Shown: positions 20,862 to 31,619 of the stretch, one piece after another
Layout of the letters: each line of letters starts with the position of its first letter
How positions within the stretch are numbered: the first letter of the stretch is position 1
Assembly (NCBI GenBank): GCA_009746045.1
Contig: RPFO01000050.1
Span: 64,001 to 128,000, forward strand
Direction of reading: 5' to 3'
DNA: 64,000 bases
Source of the DNA: Mesostigma viride
Lineage: Eukaryota > Streptophyta > Mesostigmatophyceae > Mesostigmatales > Mesostigmataceae
Notes under the pieces: model-generated
What the model was told of the DNA's origin: nothing
What the model saw: only the letters and a program-made list of their open reading frames with translations
Databases searched by the model: none
Made by a program: the position numbers and the translations under genes

Positions 20862-23638
20862 CTAATAGCCCTGCTGCACCGCAAAATCAGCCCGCGTACG
20901 GCGGAGCATGATGTCCGCCATGGCCCGAGTCAGCGCCACCGACAAGCGCTGACGCCAATATGACGTCCAGGTCCGCGCCGACCATGGGGCCCGCTGGCCC
21001 TCCAGGTCCAGCCGGTCCTCCCGGAGCCGGCAACACTCCTTGAAGAAGGCGGAGGTCAGGGGCCCCATGGCCCCAAACTCCTCCAGGACAAAGGGCACCA
21101 CACGATGGTGCCCGACGTCGCCGTAGGCCAGGAGCTTGGCCCGCTCCGCCCGGTCCGCCGTGTAACCTGCCGTGAGGGAGGCCCCAGCCACGTGGCTAAG
21201 AGCCAAGGGCCGCGCCACCGAAACGTCAATAAGCAGATGCCGGCCACCCCCCTCAAAGTCCAGCACCACGATGTCAGGCCGGTGGTTGGGGGAATAGAAG
21301 GCAGCGCCATCCGCATCCTCGGACCGGATGTTCGCGTGGGGGAAAACCGACCGAATCATGGCGAGCACCACCGTCAGGAGGACAGTGTGCAAATACAAAT
21401 ACCAATTCTGATTCTGTTGGCCCCCCATGCAGGCAAGGTAGTGAGTCCCCGTGGGATCCAGCGGCTGCCCACAGCTACCACAAGGCCGCCCGGCCGGAAC
21501 AAGAGGCTGCGGGGCAAATAGCTGGTGCCGGAGCGCCACCGAGTAGTGGCTGGGAGCCAAGGCGAATGGGGGGGCCATGGGAAGAGCACGAAGGTACGCC
21601 GAGCCCACACTCCGCAAGGAAAGCGAGAACAGCCACGCACGTCCCTGGGCGTTGAGGTCCGCGAAAAGAGCAATCCAATCAGCCGTGTGCAGAATACCCG
21701 CGTAGGTTTTCTGGTGTTTATCGATGACGCGAGCAGGGAATGCGGCGGGAGATTGAACGGAGGCGACCGAGGGAGTGCCGCGAGGGAGGTGGCGCTGTAC
21801 CGCCTGAGCGGCACGGACGGGAGAACAGGCCTGCTGGATCTCAGCATAGGCCTCCTGGATGGCGGTGACGAAGGGCAAAGGGCTGCTGGGGTCCAGGAGG
21901 TCAGGCGCTGCCGTTGCCAAAAGGGGCAGGAGCCGGCAGCTTTCCGCCCACGACTGAGCGACGGAGCCCAAAAAGGCTGCTGGGGCCAGCCGGGCGGCAC
22001 GAGTCAGACCGCAGCCACCCATCCGTGCAGGCAGGGAGGCAATGCGAATAGCATGTGGCGGGAGGTCGGGGCCCGGGACCAGCTGCGCCAAGGCCGACTG
22101 GATGCGTTCGTCGTGGCCCTCGGCGGCCAGCCGGACCTGAGACGGAAGAGCGCCCCGGAGCCAGTGAACGACGCGAGGGTGAGCGCAAAACCACAGAAGC
22201 AGACCCTTGGTCTGCGAATCATGAAGGCGCGCAATCAAGGGCAGTACCTCAGTGCGTGCCTCGAGGGCGGCCCGCAGAGCATCGATGACAAACGCGGGGT
22301 CGCCAACCGGAACGCCGAGGACATCCAACCCATGGAGGCGCTCGTCCCGGCCCAAGAGCTGGGGCGGAAAGCCGGAGCAATCACCTTGGGGCGAGTACAC
22401 CGCGCACTTGGCAAGGGTCAACTGGAGGTTGATGTCGGCCACCGCGGTCTGCAGTGCCAGCAGAGCCGCGGTGGTGTCCGGCACAGGGCCCAGCAGGTAG
22501 ATATCATCCAAGTAGGCCTGAATAGCGACCGCCGGGTGGGCAGCATGGACCGCTTGGAGGCAACCCTGGAGGGGGGCGGCAAAGTACAGGGGTCCCAGGG
22601 GGTCCCCTTGCTGGGTGCCCGACCGCGACAGCAGGCCGCCGCGAGTGCCGTCCTCCATGATGTGAACCAGTTGGCCGGGCTGGCCGTAGCACACGGCTGT
22701 CCAAGCGTACAAGTCCTCGAAGGACTCCATGACGGCCGCAAACATGCTGGCGCGGGACAGACTGTTGAACGCGTTGTGGCAGTCGACCTTGACGACAGCG
22801 TGGGTGGGGTGGGCCTCGAGGTAGGCCTGCACCGAATGGATGAGGATATCCGCCCCGCCTGGAGTCGTCACCCCCAGCTGGGCCGCCACCGAGGTCTCAC
22901 CCGCTGCGAGGGGCGGGCAGAAAAAGGCACGGAGCTCGGGCGCCTTTTGGCGGCAGATCACTTTGCCCACGAGCTTGCGGAGCACCTCACCGCAGGCGAT
23001 CGGGCGCACCTTGCCCTCGGGGGGGGCAAGACACCCTTGAGCAGAGCGAGGAGGCGAGCGCCCGCTAACCACTCGCGCGCAGCGGGAGGAACGCGACCAG
23101 CCGCCAGGTCAATGAGGGTGTCAAAGAGAATGTCCTCGCCCCCATGCCCCACCAGGACCTCCAAGTGCTCGTAGCGCCAGCCCGACGGCCCGGTAGAGGA
23201 AGCCCGCGGGACCTCACGCATCACCTCCAGGAAGCAGTCGCGGTCCAGCCGGAGGGGGGCCGGCAGGGGGTCCGGCACGGGCAGCTGGAATCCGGGCTCC
23301 GCAGGGTGAAGAGCCTCCAAGGCCGCCAGGGTAGCCGCATTGGCGGGGGCGAGCTTGGCCATTTCCAAGCGGGTCATGGCCCGGCTGAGCTGCCCCTCGC
23401 GGACGAGGCGGATGACGTCGGCGGCCACCCGCTCGAAGTTGACCTCCCCCGACAGCCGGGCCGTGCGCGGGGGCGGCACGCCAAACAGCCCCTCCCAGTC
23501 CCCCTGCAGAAAGCGTCGGCAACGGGCAATAACCGCACCCTGGAGGCCGCGCACACCACGCCCGAGAGGGGTGAGGAGCAGGCGGGGGGTCACCATGTGC
23601 AGTTTAAAGCCCAGCGGGTCGTCCGGAGCGGCGTGCAT
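20862..23638 (-). pseudogene. Element A reverse transcriptase and restriction-like endonuclease
   Basis: Two overlapping frames (23638-22958 and 23072-20862) switch at an 8-base G run near 23020-23027. The first carries the RT N-terminal region (STGPSGWRYEHLEVLVG). The second carries fingers/palm motifs: KVRPIACGEVLRKLVGK, VVKVDCHNAFNSLSR, GTQQGDPLGP and the catalytic YLDD (about 22503-22514). A CCHC knuckle follows (CGSC..THYLAC, about 21430-21490), then an RLE core (RPDIVVLDF ... HLLIDVSVARP, about 21210-21290), i.e. the PD..D nuclease motif used for target-primed reverse transcription. The C-terminus (PWSARTWTSYWRQRLSVALT) is shared with family B at 47.8 and 57.6 kb. Apart from the frame change the motifs look intact. 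Confidence 0.85.
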
Positions 23639-23746
23639 GCGCCGGAGAGAAACGATTGCACATTGCGCGAAAAGGCTACGCGCGCGGTGGGGGAGGTCGG
23701 TCAGGGTAGACGTCGGGTTGATGGCGCATGCATCCCAGGGACCGTG

Positions 23747-24658
23747 TCAAGCCAACGCCAACTGGCCGAGTAGTCGGGCGGCGGGGGCTGGGAGCCGGGG
23801 GAGCCGAGGCGGGAGGGGGGAGGGGGCCGGGACTGCTGGCCGGTTGAGGGGCCGTTGAGCAACACAGGCGCGCGCGTGCTGAGCGCGCCCGTGAATGGAG
23901 TACACCCGCTGGCAGTGAGCTTCCGGGCACCGGTAACAGCTCATGGCCTGCAGATCCGCCGCGCCGAGATCGGGGTGCACAGCGCGAAGGTGCTGGCAGA
24001 GGAGGTTACGGTTGTGGAACACACCCGCACACGGGGACCCCGTGGGAAGCAGCACGGCACACCGGTGAAGGCCGTCGGCGGGCGCTGAGTGGCGGGGAGC
24101 GGCGCCAGCAAAGGCAGGACGTGGGGCCTGCGGCGTCTCCCCAGCCGGGCCGGCAGGCGCGCGCACCACGACCCGACCAGCGCCCGGCAGGCCCGCCGGG
24201 GCCACGGAGGAGGCAGTGCCCACCGGGGAGACCCCCAGCGGAGGGGGATCGAGAACGCCGGCGCCCCTCCCAGGGGGACTCGCCAGCGCGCCCGCGACCA
24301 CCCCAGGCCCCGGCAACGAGGCCGGGGGCGGAGGCCGAGGGGTCGGGGAGGCAGCTGGCCCCGGGGCCCGGTGGGGACCCGGCAGGGGACCCAGCGAGAC
24401 CGGGGGCGGGCCGAGAGGAAGCGCAGTCCCAGGGGGCGGCACAACAGCCCGGCACAACGGGCAGCGCGGCACGGAGTGGAGCAAGCTGCGCGCGATGCAC
24501 GCTTGATGGAATGTGTGGCCGCACGCGGGCAGGCGACACAAGCCATCCCCCGGCCGGAAGGGCTCAAGGCAGATGGCACAGGAGCCCGACTCGGGGTCGT
24601 CCCCCTCCAGAAGGGACCGGACATGAGGGGGGGCGGGTCCCAGCCGGCCTCCCAGCAA
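23747..24658 (-). pseudogene. Element A RING-H2 finger and C2H2-like zinc-binding region
   Basis: The RING-H2 motif is complete: CAIC, then CGHTFHQAC, then CPLC (about 24450-24590), the pattern of E3 ubiquitin ligases. A Pro/Gly-rich linker follows. Next comes a Cys/His region (CAVL.., GVFHNRNLLCQHLRAVH, CYRCPEAHCQ, HGRAQHARAC, about 23860-24080), consistent with C2H2-type nucleic-acid-binding fingers as in R2-like proteins. The frame stops at 23747, but a different frame continues with WRWLDTVPGMHA and then SLFAQCAIVSLRRMHAAPDD, so the stop is probably due to a small indel. Confidence 0.7.
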
Positions 24659-25740
24659 CCCGGGAGGGCGGCAATCTGGGCGCGCGAGAGGATGCCGACC
24701 GGTTGGTCAGCCGCGGGGTGCCATTCGTGCGGGATGCCTGCCAACTCCAGGATGTCGTGGAGGAAGGCAGAAACAGGCGTCCCCGCGGTTAGGGGCTGGG
24801 CGCGCCCGGCCGAGTCCACCAAGATGGCCTGGCCGCCCTGAACCGCGATGGGGGCCCCGAACTCCACACGCAGCATGGCGGCCTGCGCCAGGCTGAGGGA
24901 GGTGATGAGAAAGCCCCCACTGGCAACCGGGCCGGGAGGCGGGGCCTGGGCGTCCAAGAAGAGGCGAAGCTGCCGCGGGGACATGAGGCCCAGGTCGGCG
25001 CCGCCCGCGAGGTAGGCCGCCCGCACCGAGACCTGTGCGTCTCGAGCCACCGCCGTGACGAACTCGACCACCGCCTGACCCACCCGCTCGTCCAGGGAAA
25101 GCAGCTCTTCCTGCCGGGCGGCCGGGAGATGCCACGGCAGCCGGCAGCCGGCGTGATATCCTTCCAAGACATACCCCCAAAGAGTCGAGGCCGTCACCGG
25201 GGGGCGGCGGAAAGAAATGTCGCCCGCACCTGCGCAACTAGGGCCAGGAAGGCCGGGGGCCTAGGGAGCGAGGGGAAGGCGGCCTGGAGCCCGACCGCGT
25301 CCAGCAACAAAGGGCAGTACGCCCAAGAAAAGGTGGCGCGGCCCACCACGCCGACAATGTGCGAGGGCGGCCACGAGGTGAACGCGTGGGCCCGGGGGCC
25401 GCCGTCCCACGCGGCAAGGACGGGGGTGGCGGCTGGGTGGCCAACCGCGGCCGGGGGAAGGGAGGCCAGAGCGTCGGGGAGCGAGGGGCCGGGGGCGGGC
25501 GCCGGGGTCGCCAGGCCCGCCGGGGGTCGGCCGGGCTCAGCCCAGGCGACAGCGCCGCGCCCCCGTCGGCGGGGCCAGGCGACGGGTGGGGCCCCGGGGC
25601 CGAGGGCGCCAGGGCCCGAGCAACGGCGGCCCCATCGGGCAGGCCACGGCCCGCCCCGAGGGCCTCGGCAGGGGGGCACACGGGGCAGGGGGCCGGAGCA
25701 CCCAGCGGGGAGGGCAGCCCGGGGGCCCGCCGGGGGGACA
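24650..25740 (-). pseudogene. Element A N-terminal region, uncharacterised conserved-looking segment
   Basis: Two frames join here. The upstream one ends LALVAQVRATFLSAAPR near 25197, and the next continues TLWGYVLEGYHAGCRLPWH, LSLDERVGQAVVEF, LMSPRQLRLFLDAQ and LAGIPHEWHPAADQPVGILS. The switch is at a run of C/G. Composition is ordinary globular protein, unlike the low-complexity linkers around it. I do not recognise the domain. A second frame change near 24650 leads into the RING module. Confidence 0.55.
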
Positions 25741-26019
25741 GCGCGGGCACGTCCAGGAGCCCGGCGGGACCCGGTAGAGCCGGGGAGTAAGACACTGCAA
25801 GTGCCACCCGGAATTGCAAGCATCACAAACTAACATGTGGTGCCCGCGGTGCCCGCTCCGGCAGACCTCGCAGACCAAGGAGGGGGAGACCGGGGCGCCC
25901 GAGCCCCCCGCAGCCGGGTCGCCCACCTCCGCAAGAAGGGCCGCAAGCCGAGAGGACCGCCGAGGCGCCAACCGGGGAGCGGGGGAGCCGTTGGGCGAAG
26001 GGGGTCGTGGGTCGTCCAT
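25537..26019 (-). pseudogene. Element A N-terminus: PHD finger
   Basis: The ATG is at 26019. After about 40 residues comes a C4HC3 PHD finger: CEVC, CDAC, WHLQC and CPRC with usual spacing (about 25740-25890). PHD fingers commonly read histone H3 tails; here that role is inference. The frame then runs into Pro/Arg-rich sequence, while the plausible continuation lies in another frame (25194-25826, including WPPSHIVGVVGRATFSWAYC), so a frame change occurs near 25740-25790. The region upstream to 26130 is very G-rich and holds no ORF of its own. Confidence 0.75.
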
Positions 26020-26129
26020 GAACAATCAGGGCAGGCGTGGCAGCCACCGAGGGGGGGGCCGGGGGGTGTGGGGGGCGGAGCCCCCACGCGGGGGGTTTGG
26101 GGGGCGGCAGCCCCCCAACGCGCTGCGGT

Positions 26130-26786
26130 CCGGCACTTTGAAGCCCGCCGGTGCTATAATTCCTATCGTCCACGCATGTTTTCCCCTGCCTCAAACCGCA
26201 CGTTGCATTTAAATCTGGAGCCCAAAATTCACTGAAAACGTGTGCCAGCCGGTAGCAAACTGGGCCAAGCTGCCACGGAATGGTGGTACCGCCTGCCGTC
26301 CGGCACTTTGAAGCCCGCCGGTGCTATAATTCCTATCGTCCACGCATGTTTTCCCCTGCCTCAAACCGCACGTTGCATTTAAATCTGGAGCCCAAAATTC
26401 ACTGAAAACGTGTGCCAGCCGGTAGCAAACTGGGCCAAGCTGCCACGGAATGGTGGTACCGCCTGCCGTCCGGCACTTTGAAGCCCGCCGGTGCTATAAT
26501 TCCTATCGTCCACGCATGTTTTCCCCTGCCTCAAACCGCACGTTGCATTTAAATCTGGAGCCCAAAATTCACTGAAAACGTGTGCCAGCCGGTAGCAAAC
26601 TGGGCCAAGCTGCCACGGAATGGTGGTACCGCCTGCCGTCCGGCACTTTGAAGCCCGCCGGTGCTATAATTCCTATCGTCCACGCATGTTTTCCCCTGCC
26701 TCAAACCGCACGTTGCATTTAAATCTGGAGCCCAAAATTCACTGAAAACGTGTGCCAGCCGGTAGCAAACTGGGCCAAGCTGCCAC
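26130..26786. repeat. 170-bp tandem monomers at the 5' end of element A
   Basis: Four copies start at 26130, 26300, 26470 and 26640, each beginning CCGGCACTTTGAAGCCCGCC, with an exact 170-bp period. They are essentially identical; the last is cut at the TSD, at about 147 bp. They lie upstream of the PHD ORF in the element's own orientation, so they would form its 5' UTR and could act as promoter monomers, as known for mouse L1. Confidence 0.9.
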
Positions 26787-26798
26787 GGTGATATATAT

Positions 26799-28044
26799 GG
26801 CATGCCCTCGTACAGGTCCTCATTGCGGACATGAGCAGCATATCCTACTCTGAAAATGAATCGCAGCATGTTGGTGGTCACCGCGCCGTCCAGCTTGCGG
26901 GCCAGGTCGGCGGTGAGGGTCCACATCTCGGCCCCATACGTGAGAACAGGAAGGACGAGGACCTTGAATAGGTCCTGTTTCTTGATCTTGCCCAGGGGCT
27001 TGCGCCACAGGGCCTGGTACTCGGGCGTAAAGCGTGCGCCAGGCGAGGGAGATGCGATGGTCCACATCAACCTCGCAGCTGGGAAGTAGGCTGCCCAGCA
27101 GCTTGACGCGGTCCACATACAGGACTCGAGAGCCGTCGAGGAGATAGAGGGGTGGCGGTGAGTGACTGAGCCCAACCGCCAGGGCCTCTGTCTTCTTGCT
27201 GACCTCAAGCCCTACTGCACGGGCCTCGATAGCCAGGCAGTCAAGCCATGTCTGCACGTGCCCAGTGTCCTCGAAGAGGGTGGTGTCGTCTGCGTAGATG
27301 ATCATGTCTGCCAGCCGAATCTCCGTGTCCGCCCCGCCATGCCAGAAATAGTTGCGGACCTGCACCCCTGGTTCCCTACCCACAATGCGGGCAAATCGCT
27401 TGCGCGCCTGAATCATTACGTATTCGACCACAATAATGAACAGGTAGGGCGACAGCACGCAGCCCTGCCACACACCCTTCTGTAAAGGCGGGCATGGTGA
27501 CGTGGTCCCGTAAGAAGTGCGCACCGAAGTGGTGGACCCTTCGTACAGGTTGCGGATGACAGCAATAAGGGGGCGGGGGATCCGGAACAGCTCGAGGAGG
27601 ATCGGTCCCAAAGCGCAGGCCAGAATTAAACCGAATCGAAGGCTTTGATGAAGTCCACCATGCAGCACAAGGTGCAAACCTTGGGGACTCATCAGGCTGA
27701 AGGCGTTGCAGTTCCTCCACCAGTCGGCGAGTAGCGAAGAGCGCCCGTACTGTGTTGCGACCTGAACGGAAGCCGTGCTGAGTCTCGCTGAGGTGATCGT
27801 CGAGGGCTGCGCGCAGGCGGTTGAGGATGAGCCGCATAAGAAGCTTGAGGGGGGCACTTTGAATGCACACGTCCCCTCTGTAGTTGCCGGGGTCGGCTGG
27901 CGACCCCTTGTTCTTGTACAGCATCGTGCGAAAACTGTGTTGCCAGGCTGCTGGAGGCGGTTGCGACGACAGCAGAAGGCGGTTGCAGATGTCCCGGAAG
28001 AGCAGCATAATACTGGTGTCCTCGAATTCGGCTGCAAGTTTCAC
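26799..28044 (-). pseudogene. Element C reverse transcriptase, broken
   Basis: Several frames together carry NYRGDVCIQSAPLKLLMRLI, ETQHGFRSGRNTVRALFATR, GVWQGCVLSPYLFIIVVEYV, the catalytic YADD (about 27290-27305), GLEVSKKTEALAVGLSHSPP and QDLFKVLVLPVLTYGAEMWT. These are RT motifs 0 to 7 plus the thumb of L1-like elements. At least three frame changes are needed. The end at 26799 is the insertion point of element A. Confidence 0.75.
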
Positions 28045-28786
28045 AACTGCGGCAGGAATCTCGTCGGAGCCGGTGGCTGCGTCATAACGCAGCTAGGCGC
28101 TGGACCGCCTCCCGGTGACCTCGCGAGAGGTGAAAGGAGGCAATGTGTCTGACGGGTCGCCAAGTGGGCCGATCAGCGGGTGGACTAGAGTAGTCCGCCG
28201 CTGACCTAGGCGGGGCCGGGGGCCCTGCGGGGCCGGCCAGGGCGGCCGGGCGGGCTGCGGCGGCTGGGAGCATGCAGGGGCGGGGGCGGCGCAGCTGTCC
28301 CCACGACCTCGGCCGTGGCCGCGGCCCAGGTACGAAGCCGCTTGGCTGGGGCGCCAGGGACGTCGTGGCGGTGGGGCCGGCCGGGGCCGTCCGGGTGCCC
28401 GAGGCGCTTGTACCATGCAGAACCAGGCCCCCTCAGCCGTCGTGCTTCTGCTGGCAGCTGCGCAGGTCCTTGACCATCTGCATGCTGAGCGTCTGCCTTC
28501 TCCTCAGCCTGCTCGTAGGCGACCTTCAGAGCTGCTTGCTGAGCCCAGGTTTGGCGGCCGGATCCCTGTTACGTCAGAGCATCTGCCTATAGCGGCGACC
28601 ACTGTCGGTGCGTGACGGTGGACAGCAAGCTGTCGGCGCGGAGGCAAGGAGGGGAGGGTGCGGGCAGCTAGCCAGACGAAAAATTGGCAGCGACACCGCG
28701 GAGGATCACTGAAATATCACCCGGCGGCGGAATGGCGTGTAACTGCTGGCGGCTAGCTGCCCCTGGCGTCGAAGACGGCCAGAAAG

Positions 28787-29914
28787 TCATCCCTGTGCGA
28801 CATGCATAGCGGCCTGCTCTGCTGCTGACATCTTGTCGGCATCCTTCAGCACAATCCAGAGCACCAAGTGAGATCTGGCTGAGGCGCCAGCTGTCTCGAC
28901 GGTTTCACCCCAGGAAACTGCAATCTGATGCGAGCGAGCACCATGCAGACGGCCGGTGATCAGATTCCACCGTGCTGACAGAATCTTGCAGGACGCGAGC
29001 ATCGACAACTGAGGGGCGCTGAGCCCGGCGTACGCAGATATAGTCAAGGCACACCACCCGATCCGACGGCCCAAAAAAGGTGGCAAGCTGCTCGATCAGC
29101 GGGGCGTGCGAAAGAAGCATTGCATGCAACCAGCGCAGATTCTGCCAGCAGATTCGCAAATAAAGCCGTGTTACCGTTGGCTGTCGTGTTGGTTGGGGAG
29201 TACTGAGCGCCCCCATGGTGCCAACTGGCAGCATGGCGTTGGCGTCGAGCAGCATAACCAGGAAGTGCCGAGCTGTTAAATTTATGTTGGCCTCCTCCTC
29301 CTTGAGGGCGTTGAAGAAGGCCTCACGTTCCGCCTGAGCTCGACCCGCATGTGGTGCATATCCTGGGCACGATAACGGTTAGCGTGTGATGTGAATGGCC
29401 CTCAGTGGCCGAAAAAGTGGCCACTAGCACACGTGGGGACCGCAGCACGATGGACTGGAGCTGCTCTCTCTGATGCTGCCGGCGAGCACAAGAGGCCCAC
29501 ACCACCTTGACCCGGCGCGTCGCCTCCACCATAATGGAACCGCCAGCCCGCACGAAGGTCGTAGACCAGCAGACCGTTGACCCGGCCTTGCTGAGGGTCG
29601 ACGGTGCGTCAGGCGTCAGTGCTCCTGGACCCCGAGGACAGCGATCTTGTTGATCGGCGCACAAGGCGATCAGCTCGTCGACGCGGTGCATGGCGTGCTG
29701 GGGTGCCGCCGCTCGTAGAAGGATCTGCAGGGAGGGTGCGCACATTAAAGCTTCCAATACTGCAAGAATGGGCCGTTGCCCTATTAGCGGGGGGGTGGGG
29801 GACTGGGGGTGGGGGTGGGGGTGGAGAACTTAGGGTAGTGCTGGAGGTGGGGGTGGGGGCCGGTGGGGGGGGTGGGGGAGGGGGAGGGTGGCGATTGGGG
29901 TTAATGCTTGTCAA
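28787..29914 (-). pseudogene. Element C AP-like endonuclease (EEP) domain, broken
   Basis: The start motif is GSFNVRTL (near 29770). Later motifs are VVCLDYICVRRA and SDHRPSAW (near 28960), which correspond to the N-terminal metal-binding Asn and C-terminal Asp-His of the exo/endo/phosphatase fold. Frameshifts separate the pieces. A Pro/Gly-rich (CCCCCA)n stretch at 29790-29890 sits just before the domain. Downstream WIVLKDADKMSAAEQAA is also present at 46.5 kb. Confidence 0.6.
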
Positions 29915-30368
29915 CGCATGGAGCCTTTCTTTCAGGGCGGATATGCGTCGTCTCCGTCTTGGCTGGGGTCGCCGGCGTGTCGACTGGTGGGCCTCGTCCG
30001 GCCCGCTGAAGGCGCGGGCTCCAGGTGGCGTGTGAGGCTGGTAAATTGGCGGGAAGGTTGACCGTGGCGTGCCTGGCGACCTTGCTTAAGCATCCTGAAC
30101 ATGCTCGCACGGTGCGACATGAGGATGGAAAGGGGCTTGTTTATTAAAGGCTATGCCCGAAGCCTATTGTACCGCGCCAGCCGCGAGGGTGTGCCCTTAC
30201 CGGCCGGGCGCCCTCCATACCCGGGACGTGCGTTGACGATGATGATGCAGCAGGGGCGTGCCTGGTACGGCCCGGCTTGTGCCGCGCTTGTTAGGAGCCT
30301 GCACAGCCGTGCGCTGACCGTCGATGAAGAGCACGGGGGGGTCGTTGACGAGGCGAACGTAGACCTTA

Positions 30369-31589
30369 TTAATGCCGCCGCGCCTGGACTGGATCGCTGC
30401 GTCGCTGCCCAGCATGCAGACCGTTCTTGATGACGAGCTGGGCCGGGGAGAGTATGTCGTCAAGGCTCGGCGCGTTCCTCCCGCCCAGGAGCTTGCGGGC
30501 CTGTAATACTTTCACCTTGCTGGCCACATTCACGAAGGTCACCCGGATGGGGCCAGGCTGGCCCGCCATCCCTAGGCGGCCGACTCAATGCGGATATGCG
30601 TTCGTTGCCCAAACGCAGCCGGCCCACAATGATTGAGGCTCTGGTGCAGGCGTTGTGCTAGCATCAGGTCCGTTTCTGGGTGCGGCGCGACCTCGAAATA
30701 CCGGACCACTATACTGCGTGCATGAGCGTTGGTCCTCCTCGACAGCGGTCTTGTGGGCTGCAGCCCCCTTGCCGGTGCGGCATCCGCCATCAGTTTGGCA
30801 ATGTCCGTCTGCTTCACCATGTTAGCGTAGCTGGTAGGTGCGGGGGCGCCGGTTGGCTGGGGCGAGCTGGCCAGGGCGGCCTTTACCTCGGCCATGCTGG
30901 AGTGCAGCTTAGCGGTGTCCTGCATAGCGTATAGCAGTGGACAAGGCGCCGAGCTGGGCAGCCATGTCTGCGACTTTCTTGTTGAGCCTGTGCAGGTCTG
31001 CTTCCGGGGAAGCAATGGGGGTGTTGGCGGTGCCGTGCTCGGCGTCCTCGAAAGCGGCAAATTAAGAGTGCCCGGAGGCAATTAAGGGGCCTGCGCGTAG
31101 CTCAGGAAAACAGAAAGTCGAAGCTGTGGCTCATCCCGATGTCGGCGAGCTCGTCCACTGAAATGGTCTCGCCAGACGTGCTAGGAAAATAGATCGGAAT
31201 GTCCTTCAGGCGTTCAGGTGGTGCAGGATGGCCTGCGCCTCCTCGGCGGTAAGCGAAAAGAACCGCGGTGCTCGGCGACAGCCTCCTCAGTCGCCAGGCA
31301 TGAAGGATGCTGGGTCGAACTCAGTGTCGTTGGTAGCGTCGTCGTTGACGTCGTCAATGGGGGTGTCCTCGCTGCCCAGTTTAGAATACGATGGCGGAGG
31401 GATCTGGCGCTCCATCTCGTCGGCTGGGGTGATGCAAAGCCGCTTGGAGGAGGCGGTAATGGCGGCCTCGTTTGCCAGGGGCTGCGTCGCAATGGTTTCC
31501 GCAGCTGCTATTAGTTGCGTAATCGTGTTAGGCGCTGAAGCCTCCCCCTCGGAGAGAGGAGGGGATGCGGCTGACGGAGTTTCTGCCAT
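30369..31589 (-). pseudogene. Element C ORF1p-like protein, broken
   Basis: The ATG at 31589 opens a frame of about 100 codons (AETPSAASPPLSEGE...). Further pieces in other frames carry SYANMVKQTDIAKLMAD and RSIVVRYFEVAPHPETDLML (an RRM-like segment, about 30570-31080) and PIRVTFVNVASKVKVLQARK (about 30369-30569). This order matches the RRM plus C-terminal domain of L1 ORF1 proteins, which bind RNA in the retrotransposition particle. Confidence 0.55.
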
Positions 31590-31619
31590 AGCTGGTTCCG
31601 GAAAAACACGAACCCTGCC

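Larger units (their letters stand above)
20717..26798 (-). mobile_element. Element A: full-length RLE-type non-LTR retrotransposon
   Basis: The element is bounded by perfect 12-bp duplications GGTGATATATAT (20717-20728 and 26787-26798). Read on the minus strand: four 170-bp monomers (26786-26130), a G/C-rich leader (26129-26020), a PHD finger, a Pro/Ala/Gly-rich linker and conserved N-terminal region, a RING-H2 finger, a C2H2-like region, RT, CCHC knuckle and RLE, then a 3' UTR ending in TAATTATATTTTTA. It lies inside the RT of element C at a CCATATATATCACC site. The coding frame changes several times, mostly at G/C homopolymers. CCHC plus RLE downstream of RT is the layout of R2-like and related early-branching non-LTR clades. 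Confidence 0.85.
26799..31610 (-). mobile_element. Element C: L1-like non-LTR retrotransposon, 5' and main part
   Basis: Read on the minus strand: ORF1 (31589 to about 30370), AP endonuclease (about 29915 to 28790) and RT (about 28045 to 26799). The RT is cut by element A just after EDLYEGMPYIS and continues at 15746. Each domain is broken by frameshifts and stops, so the copy is dead. The total length without insertions would be about 5.4 kb, usual for L1-type elements. Confidence 0.75.

Noticed and set aside
21525-23174. 549-codon plus-strand ORF
   Set aside because: It is antisense to the RT of element A, whose motifs on the minus strand are unambiguous.
26130-26786. CRISPR-like or regulatory array from the 170-bp repeats
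   Set aside because: Head-to-tail 170-bp units without spacers that end exactly at the TSD of element A; they are part of the transposon.
29604-30035. Gly-rich plus-strand ORF
   Set aside because: Antisense of the (CCCCCA)n stretch before the endonuclease domain of element C.
20862-31589. Retrovirus or viral origin of the RTs
   Set aside because: Both RT types lack protease, integrase, envelope or LTRs, and show non-LTR features (RLE or AP endonuclease, 5' truncation, 3' tails).
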